DNA of 36,509 nt, taken from contig JASBUY010000230.1 of NCBI GenBank assembly GCA_030147645.1, positions 1 to 36,509 of the forward strand, written 5' to 3'. The position numbers were made by a program, and so were the translations under genes. The DNA is from Aquabacter sp. (GTDB lineage: Bacteria > Pseudomonadota > Alphaproteobacteria > Rhizobiales > Xanthobacteraceae). Under the pieces are notes generated by a model. The model ran no database searches and was not told where the DNA came from. It saw only the letters and a list, made by a program, of their open reading frames with translations. Below are positions 31,847-36,509 of this stretch, one piece after another (within the stretch, counting starts at the first letter, position 1; every line of letters begins with the position of its first letter).

Positions 31847-32533
31847 ATGGAGACCCCGCTCGGCGATCTGTGGAGCCCGATCCGGCTGACGCTGGAACTC
31901 GCGAGCCTGACCACCTTCCTTTTGCTGGTGGTGGGCACGCCGCTCGCCTGGTGGCTGGCCCGCACCCACGCCTGGTGGAAGGAGGGTGTCGCGACCCTCG
32001 TGGCGATGCCGCTCGTCCTGCCGCCCACCGTCCTCGGCTTCTATCTGCTCATCGCGCTCGGCCCCTCGGGGGCCGGCACCGTCACGGGACCGCTGCTCGG
32101 GCTGCGCACGCTTGCCTTCACCTTTGAAGGGCTGGTCATCGGCTCTGTCTTCTATTCGCTGCCCTTTGTGGTCCAGCCCATCCGCAACGCCTTCGAGGCC
32201 ATGGGAGAGCGGCCTCTGGAAGTCGCTGCGACCCTGCGCGCCTCGCCTTTCAAGGCGTTTTGGACCGTGGCGGTGCCGCTCGCCCGTCCCGGCTTTCTCA
32301 CGGGCGCGGTGCTGGGCTTTGCGCATACCGTGGGCGAATTCGGCGTGGTCCTCATGATCGGGGGCAATATTCCGGGCGAGACCAAGGTGCTGTCGGTGGC
32401 GATCTATGACTTCGTGGAAAGCGCCCAATGGCGGGAGGCGCATATCCTGGCCGCCGGCATGGTCGTGTTCGCCTTCAGCGTGATCCTCGCCATGACGCTC
32501 ATTCAGTCCCGCGCCGCGAAGGCCGGCGCATGA
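31847..32533 (+). CDS. modB: Molybdate ABC transporter permease
   Basis: Inner-membrane permease, 228 residues, about five helices (LELASLTTFLLLVVGTPLAW, VAMPLVLPPTVLGFYLLIAL, GLVIGSVFYSLPFVVQPI and others). The EAA-type loop is EVAATLRASPFKAFWTVAVPLARPG, which docks the ModC ATPase. It starts six bases after modA and overlaps modC as ATGA. Confidence 0.94.
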   Translation: METPLGDLWSPIRLTLELASLTTFLLLVVGTPLAWWLARTHAWWKEGVATLVAMPLVLPPTVLGFYLLIALGPSGAGTVTGPLLGLRTLAFTFEGLVIGSVFYSLPFVVQPIRNAFEAMGERPLEVAATLRASPFKAFWTVAVPLARPGFLTGAVLGFAHTVGEFGVVLMIGGNIPGETKVLSVAIYDFVESAQWREAHILAAGMVVFAFSVILAMTLIQSRAAKAGA

Positions 32534-33648
32534 GCATCGCCCCGCCGCCCCTCGACTTCACCGCCGAGCCGCTGATTCGCGCGGCCTTCACCGGCGCGCT
32601 GGGGCGCTTCACGCTCGACGTGTCCCTTTGCGTTCCCGCCCGTGGGGTCACCGCCCTGTTCGGCCCCTCGGGATGCGGAAAGACGTCTGTTTTGCGCTGC
32701 ATCGCCGGGCTGAACCGCCTGCCGGGAAGCTGCATCGTGGGCGGGGAGACCTGGCAGGATGAAGTTCGTTTTCGCCCGGCCCATCGGCGCCCGGTGGGAT
32801 ATGTCTTCCAGGAGGCGAGCCTCTTTCCGCATTTATCGGTGCGGCGAAACCTGACCTATGGCGCCCCCCGCGATCCAGCGCAGCATGGGATCGCCTTTGA
32901 CGATGTCGTGCCCTTGCTGGGGCTCGGCCACCTGCTGGACCGTGCGCCCCAGAATTTGTCGGGCGGTGAGCGCCAGCGGGTGGCGGTCGGCAGGGCTTTG
33001 CTGTCGCAGCCGCGCCTGCTGCTGATGGACGAGCCGCTTTCCGCGCTCGACCGTGCCACCAAGGACGAGATCCTCCCCTTCCTGGAGCGGCTGCACGCCG
33101 CTTTGGACCTGCCGATGCTCTATGTCAGCCATGACATGGCCGAGGTGGAGCGTCTCGCCGACCATCTGGTCCTCATGGCGGAGGGCCGCATCACGGCGAG
33201 CGGCCCCCTGGCCGAGCTTCAGAGCGATCCCCGCCTGCCGCTGGCGGCGGCACGCGAGGCGAGCGTGAGCTTGGACGCCACCATCACGCGCCACGACCAC
33301 GGCCTCACCGAACTCGCCGTGCGTGGCGGGCGGTTCCTGGTGCCGGGCACGGTCGGGCCGGTGGGCGCCCGGCGACGTCTGAGCGTGGTTGCGGGTGATG
33401 TGAGCCTCGCCCTTGAGCGCCCCTCGCCCAGTACCATCCTCAATGTCCTGGAAGGCCGCATTCTCTCCGCCGCGCCGCTACGGGAGGCGGAGATGACCGT
33501 CGTTCTGGGCCTCGGCACGTCAGGCGAGGGCGACCGGCTCCTGGCTCGCGTCACGCGTCGGTCCTGGGACCTTCTCAGCCTCGCGGAAGGCCGCACGGTC
33601 CATGTTCAGGTGAAAGGCGTCGCCCTGGCCCACCCCGCCCCGGTCTGA
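32530..33648 (+). CDS. modC: Molybdate ABC transporter ATP-binding protein
   Basis: ATPase of the importer, 372 residues. Walker A GPSGCGKTSVL, Q-loop VFQEASLF, signature LSGGERQRVAVGRALL, Walker B LLLMDEPLSALD and the switch His in YVSHDMAEVE. The C-terminal TOBE/molbindin domain (about 300-366, ILNVLEGRILSAAPL and RSWDLLSLAEGRTVHVQVKGVAL) may bind molybdate and regulate ATPase. It starts at ATG 32530 inside modB's last codons; the frame opens upstream at 32428 only by chance. It ends ten bases from a convergent NlpC/P60 gene. Confidence 0.95.
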   Translation: MSIAPPPLDFTAEPLIRAAFTGALGRFTLDVSLCVPARGVTALFGPSGCGKTSVLRCIAGLNRLPGSCIVGGETWQDEVRFRPAHRRPVGYVFQEASLFPHLSVRRNLTYGAPRDPAQHGIAFDDVVPLLGLGHLLDRAPQNLSGGERQRVAVGRALLSQPRLLLMDEPLSALDRATKDEILPFLERLHAALDLPMLYVSHDMAEVERLADHLVLMAEGRITASGPLAELQSDPRLPLAAAREASVSLDATITRHDHGLTELAVRGGRFLVPGTVGPVGARRRLSVVAGDVSLALERPSPSTILNVLEGRILSAAPLREAEMTVVLGLGTSGEGDRLLARVTRRSWDLLSLAEGRTVHVQVKGVALAHPAPV

Positions 33649-33658
33649 CCTCTGGCGG

Positions 33659-34498
33659 TCAAAGACTGAGCCGGCGCGCCGCGCGCAGCGGCGTGGTGGC
33701 CGCGATCCGCGCCAAGGCCGGCGCCAGCGGCTCGCGCGCCACATTCATGTGGAAGGCGTTGGCGTGCAGCAGCGTCTGCGGCGTCTCGACCATCGCCACA
33801 TGGCCGGGCCAGAACAGCAGGTCTCCGCGGGCGAACGGCCCGTCCAGCGACACCGGCTCGCCCAAAGCCGCCTCCTGCATGTCGCTGTCGCGTGGACAAG
33901 CGATGCCGCAGGCCGATAGAGCCATCTGCACAAGGCCGGAACAGTCGAACCCGAAAGCAGAGCGCCCACCCCACAGATAGGGCGTGCCGAGGAAGCGGCC
34001 GGCGACATCGACGAAATCGGCGTCCCGCGTGTCCATCGGCGCGAGATGGGCCGCAAAGAGGAAGCCGTCCGGTCCGCGCAGAAAGGAACCGCGCGCGTCG
34101 CTCATCCGCACCTGCGCCCCAAAAGGCAGGGTCGCGAGCGGCGGCAGCTTGATATCCGGGCCGGGAAACAGAAACGTGCGCGGCGCACAGACCCGGTGTG
34201 TGGCCGGTCCATCCTCGACGCGCAGCGCGTCGCTCGGCATGTAGCCCACATAGGAATCGCCGGCGAGCTGAACAAAGGACCAGCCCTCCGCGTCGCTGTC
34301 ATAGACGGTGACGGCCTCTCCCAGCAGCGCCTCGGTGTCCAAGGGCGCGGTTGGGTGCGGATCGCGCCGAACCGGAGCCACCGGCACCGCCACGACACGC
34401 GCCTCCCCCGCCACATAGCGCGGGGCCTCCATGACGCCGCGCAAGGACTCCGCGGCAAAGTCCGCACGGGCGGGCGTCAGGCGCGGATCGCGGGTCAT
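33659..34498 (-). CDS. NlpC/P60 (C40) cell-wall peptidase with N-terminal SH3-like domains
   Basis: 279 residues. N-terminal half has bacterial SH3-like segments (AVTVYDSDAEGWSFVQLAGDSYVGYMP, then a second at about 90-150). The catalytic domain is about 160-260: the Cys in SAFGFDCSGLVQMAL, the His in FWPGHVAMVE, and LLHANAFHMNV with the third polar residue. No signal peptide is present, so it is likely a cytoplasmic peptidase of recycled murein peptides, such as dipeptidyl peptidase VI-like enzymes. ATG 34498 overlaps the aminopeptidase stop as ATGA, so the two are coupled. Confidence 0.88.
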   Translation of the reverse strand: MTRDPRLTPARADFAAESLRGVMEAPRYVAGEARVVAVPVAPVRRDPHPTAPLDTEALLGEAVTVYDSDAEGWSFVQLAGDSYVGYMPSDALRVEDGPATHRVCAPRTFLFPGPDIKLPPLATLPFGAQVRMSDARGSFLRGPDGFLFAAHLAPMDTRDADFVDVAGRFLGTPYLWGGRSAFGFDCSGLVQMALSACGIACPRDSDMQEAALGEPVSLDGPFARGDLLFWPGHVAMVETPQTLLHANAFHMNVAREPLAPALARIAATTPLRAARRLSL

Positions 34499-35853
34499 GC
34501 GCCATACCGCTCCGCCAGGAGCGCATCCAGAGCGCGGAGCGTCTGCGCCTCGCCCCCTTCCGGGCGGCCGGGCCGCGCCGAGGGGTTCCAGGCATAGATG
34601 TCGAGATGCAGCCAGGCCTTCGCGGCTTCGACGAAGCGCGACATGAACAGAGCCGCGGTGATGGAGCCGGCAAAACCGCCTGCGCCCGCATTGTTGATGT
34701 CGGCAACCTTGGAATCGAGCATGGAGAGATAAGGCTTCCAGAGCGGCATGCGCCACAGCGGATCGCCCTCCGCCTGCGCGTGCCGGGCGAGGTCGGCGGC
34801 GAGCGCCTCGTCATCCGTGTAGGCGGGGGGCAGGTGGGGGCCGAGCGCGACGCGGGCGGCGCCGGTCAGCGTCGCGAAATCCACCAGAAGCTCGGGCGCC
34901 TCCTCGTCCGCAAGGGCGAGCGCGTCCGCCAGCACCAGCCGGCCCTCGGCATCCGTATTGCCGATCTCCACGCTGATGCCCTTGCGGCTCTTCAGGATAT
35001 CGCCGGGGCGGAAGGCGTCTCCCGCGATGGAATTCTCGACCGCCGCGATCAGCACCCGCAGCCGGACCTTCAGGCCGCGCGCCATGACGAGCCGGGCGAG
35101 GCCCAGCGCGTGGGCCGCGCCGCCCATATCCTTCTTCATCAAGAGCATGCCCGAGGAGGGCTTGATATCGAGTCCGCCGGTATCGAAGCACACGCCCTTG
35201 CCCACGAGCGTCACCTTGGGGTGATGCGCCTCGCCCCAGGTGAGATCGATGAGGCGCGGCGCGCGCGAAGCGGCGCGACCAACGGCATGGATCAGGGGGA
35301 AATTTTCGGTCAGCAGCGCCGCGCCTTCCACGGTGCGCACTTGCGCGCCGAAAGTGTCGGCCAAAGCGCGGGCGGCGCTCTCCAACTCGGCGGGACCCAT
35401 ATCGTTGGCGGGCGTATTGACGAGATCGCGCACCTGGAAGACGGCGGACAGCGTCCGCTCCAGGGCGGCGCGGTCCTCGTCGGCGCCGAGCTTGAGGCGG
35501 GCCAGTTCACCGGCCTTCTTGGCCTTGTAGCGGTCGAAGCGATAGGTGCCGAGCCCGAAGGCCAGGGCCGAGCGCGCAGGGAATGCGCCCTCCAGATGCA
35601 CCACCCCTCCCGCCGGCAGAAGTGCGGGCAGCGCGCCGGCGGCAAAGCCGTCGCCGGTCGCGGGAAGGCCGAACAGAAACCCAGCGATTCCCCCGTCGTG
35701 ATCGGGGAGCGCCAGCAGCTTCCCCGCCTCTCCCGTGAAGCCCGCGGCCTGCGCGAAGGCGCGGGCACCATCCGGCAGGTCCGCCAGGCCTTGGGCGGTT
35801 ACGCCGAACACCGGCAGGCTCGGCGCGTCAGGGGCGGCGAAGCAATCGATCAT
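34495..35853 (-). CDS. Leucyl aminopeptidase (M17 family)
   Basis: Metallo-aminopeptidase with two zinc or manganese ions, 452 residues. Active site: VGKGVCFDTGGLDIKP with metal ligands (Lys, Asp), DMGGAAHALG, AVENSIAGDAFRPGDIL, and the family signature NTDAEGRLVLADAL (PROSITE M17). It starts at ATG 35853, with GGGAGGAG upstream. Downstream it is coupled to an NlpC/P60 peptidase, suggesting joint breakdown of peptides. It differs from PepA of enterics in the N-terminal third, which looks less conserved. Confidence 0.93.
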   Translation of the reverse strand: MIDCFAAPDAPSLPVFGVTAQGLADLPDGARAFAQAAGFTGEAGKLLALPDHDGGIAGFLFGLPATGDGFAAGALPALLPAGGVVHLEGAFPARSALAFGLGTYRFDRYKAKKAGELARLKLGADEDRAALERTLSAVFQVRDLVNTPANDMGPAELESAARALADTFGAQVRTVEGAALLTENFPLIHAVGRAASRAPRLIDLTWGEAHHPKVTLVGKGVCFDTGGLDIKPSSGMLLMKKDMGGAAHALGLARLVMARGLKVRLRVLIAAVENSIAGDAFRPGDILKSRKGISVEIGNTDAEGRLVLADALALADEEAPELLVDFATLTGAARVALGPHLPPAYTDDEALAADLARHAQAEGDPLWRMPLWKPYLSMLDSKVADINNAGAGGFAGSITAALFMSRFVEAAKAWLHLDIYAWNPSARPGRPEGGEAQTLRALDALLAERYGA

Positions 35854-35905
35854 GGCTTATCTCCTCCCGTTGGAGGTAGCACGGGGATGGCGAGCCGGGA
35901 ATGGA

Positions 35906-36370
35906 TCAGACCAGTGCGGCCATGAGCCCGGACTGGGGAAACAGCAGGAGGCCCGCGCCAGCAAGCGCAACCCCATAGGGCAGCGAGGGAAAGCGGCCGC
36001 TGGCGCGATGATGGTTCCAGGTGGCGACCACCACCAGAACGAGGCCGATGCCGGCGCATACCAGCGCGAAGGCGGGCAATTGCGCGGGATCGAGCCAGAG
36101 CGCGAGCGCACCCGCAAGCTTCGCATCCCCCGCGCCAATAATGTCCTGCGCGAACAAAGCGAAGCCGGTGCCGAGCACAGCGAGCGCCGCGAGAAGGCGC
36201 GCGGGAATATCGGGCACAGCCGCCGTGAGGCAGAGCAGGGCGAAGCCCAGCGCCAGCAGCGCGACTACGGCATTGGGAATGATCCGCCCGATCAGATCGC
36301 TCGATATGGCGAGGGCCAGAGCGGCGGGAAACAGGAAATTCACCAGAAGAGCGGGCACGAGCGCGCTCAT
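35906..36370 (-). CDS. cpaA: Prepilin peptidase, CpaA/TadV type (A24)
   Basis: Inner-membrane aspartyl protease that trims Flp prepilins. 154 residues, about five helices (ALALAISSDLIGRIIPNAVVA, LLALGFALLCLTA, ALVCAGIGLVLVVVATW). The two catalytic Asp are in ISSDLIG and in the GAGDAK motif (GxGD). ATG 36370 has GAGG six bases upstream; a TTG at 36382 is less likely. It lies eight bases after a Flp pilin gene, a common head of tad/cpa loci. Confidence 0.92.
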   Translation of the reverse strand: MSALVPALLVNFLFPAALALAISSDLIGRIIPNAVVALLALGFALLCLTAAVPDIPARLLAALAVLGTGFALFAQDIIGAGDAKLAGALALWLDPAQLPAFALVCAGIGLVLVVVATWNHHRASGRFPSLPYGVALAGAGLLLFPQSGLMAALV

Positions 36371-36378
36371 GGAACGCC

Positions 36379-36509
36379 TCAATTCCCGGCGACGGCGCTT
36401 GCCGCCTTCATGCGCACCAACGCAAAGCCGACCTGCGTCAGCACGGTCACGATGGCGATGGACAGCCCGGCCGCGATGAGCCCGTATTCCAGAGCGGTCG
36501 AACCGCGCT
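36379..36509 (-). CDS. Flp/Fap-type pilin (C-terminal part, runs off the window)
   Basis: About 43 codons up to the TGA at 36379-36381. The protein reads RGSTALEYGLIAAGLSIAIVT, then VLTQVGFALVRMKAASAVAGN. The Gly preceding STALEYGLIAA with a Glu at position 5 of the mature pilin is the Flp prepilin motif (cleavage after Gly, Glu-5 and Tyr-6). The following segment is the hydrophobic assembly helix. The start of the gene lies outside the window. CpaA, the matching peptidase, follows. Confidence 0.88.
   Translation of the reverse strand, partial: RGSTALEYGLIAAGLSIAIVTVLTQVGFALVRMKAASAVAGN

Noticed and set aside
28583..32443. Open frame of 1286 codons on the minus strand
   Set aside because: Antisense to the aldehyde dehydrogenase, modE, modA and modB genes, which all have strong motifs. 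The translation is Gly/Arg/His-rich and has no domain; long antisense frames arise from the GC-rich third codon positions.
34606..35925. Open frame of 439 codons on the plus strand
   Set aside because: Antisense to the M17 aminopeptidase gene.
1..36509. CRISPR array, prophage or insertion sequence
   Set aside because: No spaced direct repeats, integrase, transposase or phage structural frames were found while reading the window.

Overview
The window is GC-rich, densely coded chromosomal DNA. It fits an alphaproteobacterium of the Hyphomicrobiales (rhizobial order), possibly near Xanthobacteraceae, though the family placement is a guess. Pointers are an ArsR-methyltransferase regulator ahead of metF-metH, a COG3963-type phospholipid N-methyltransferase, a CenR-like response regulator, a Flp pilin/CpaA pair and a high-GC three-base codon pattern that produces long empty antisense frames. 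No rRNA, tRNA, CRISPR array, transposase or prophage gene was seen; most of the window is core or metabolic accessory DNA.

Layout. 1-3282 (minus): methionine operon running from a SahR-like regulator through metF to a partial metH, with a perfect 16-bp palindrome on the regulator start codon. 3579-6446 (plus): a secreted L,D-transpeptidase with a Pro/Gly/Tyr linker and a terminator, then an HdeD-like membrane protein and an exported SGNH hydrolase. 6459-10260 (minus): dapB, pyrF, a histidine-phosphatase-fold protein and a PmtA-like methyltransferase, tightly packed, then galU. 10426-12966 (plus): galE, a 117-bp structured repeat, and a lytic murein transglycosylase with a peptidoglycan-binding domain. 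12994-19862: a fused HyuA-HyuB (5-oxoprolinase type) gene divergent from a complete TRAP transporter (small permease, large permease, binding protein), with a symmetric operator candidate between them and a MarR-like regulator at 19995. 20625-21731: an intracellular PHB depolymerase whose stop codon is the first three bases of a second copy of the 117-bp repeat. 21917-25680 (minus): an exported alpha/beta hydrolase and the lutABC lactate-oxidation operon. 25840-27675: a second small YkuD protein, a CenR-like response regulator and a cyclic-nucleotide-binding-domain protein. 27702-30148: xthA and, divergently, an aldehyde dehydrogenase of the succinate-semialdehyde type. 30278-33648 (plus): modE-modA-modB-modC with a Mo-box-like operator. 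33659-35853 (minus): an NlpC/P60 peptidase translationally coupled to an M17 aminopeptidase. 35906-36509 (minus): prepilin peptidase cpaA and the end of a Flp pilin gene, the edge of a tad/cpa locus.

Functionally the window combines methionine regeneration, nucleotide-sugar supply (galU, galE), cell-wall remodelling (two YkuD proteins, one lytic transglycosylase, NlpC/P60 plus aminopeptidase), carbon and nitrogen scavenging (oxoprolinase/TRAP, PHB depolymerase, lactate), and molybdate uptake with its regulator. The least ordinary item is the pair of 117-bp repeats. They are about 89 percent identical, have TAGAGC-type inverted ends and internal hairpins with a compensatory base-pair change, and resemble a REPIN or a non-autonomous mobile element. 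No clearly new multi-gene system was found.
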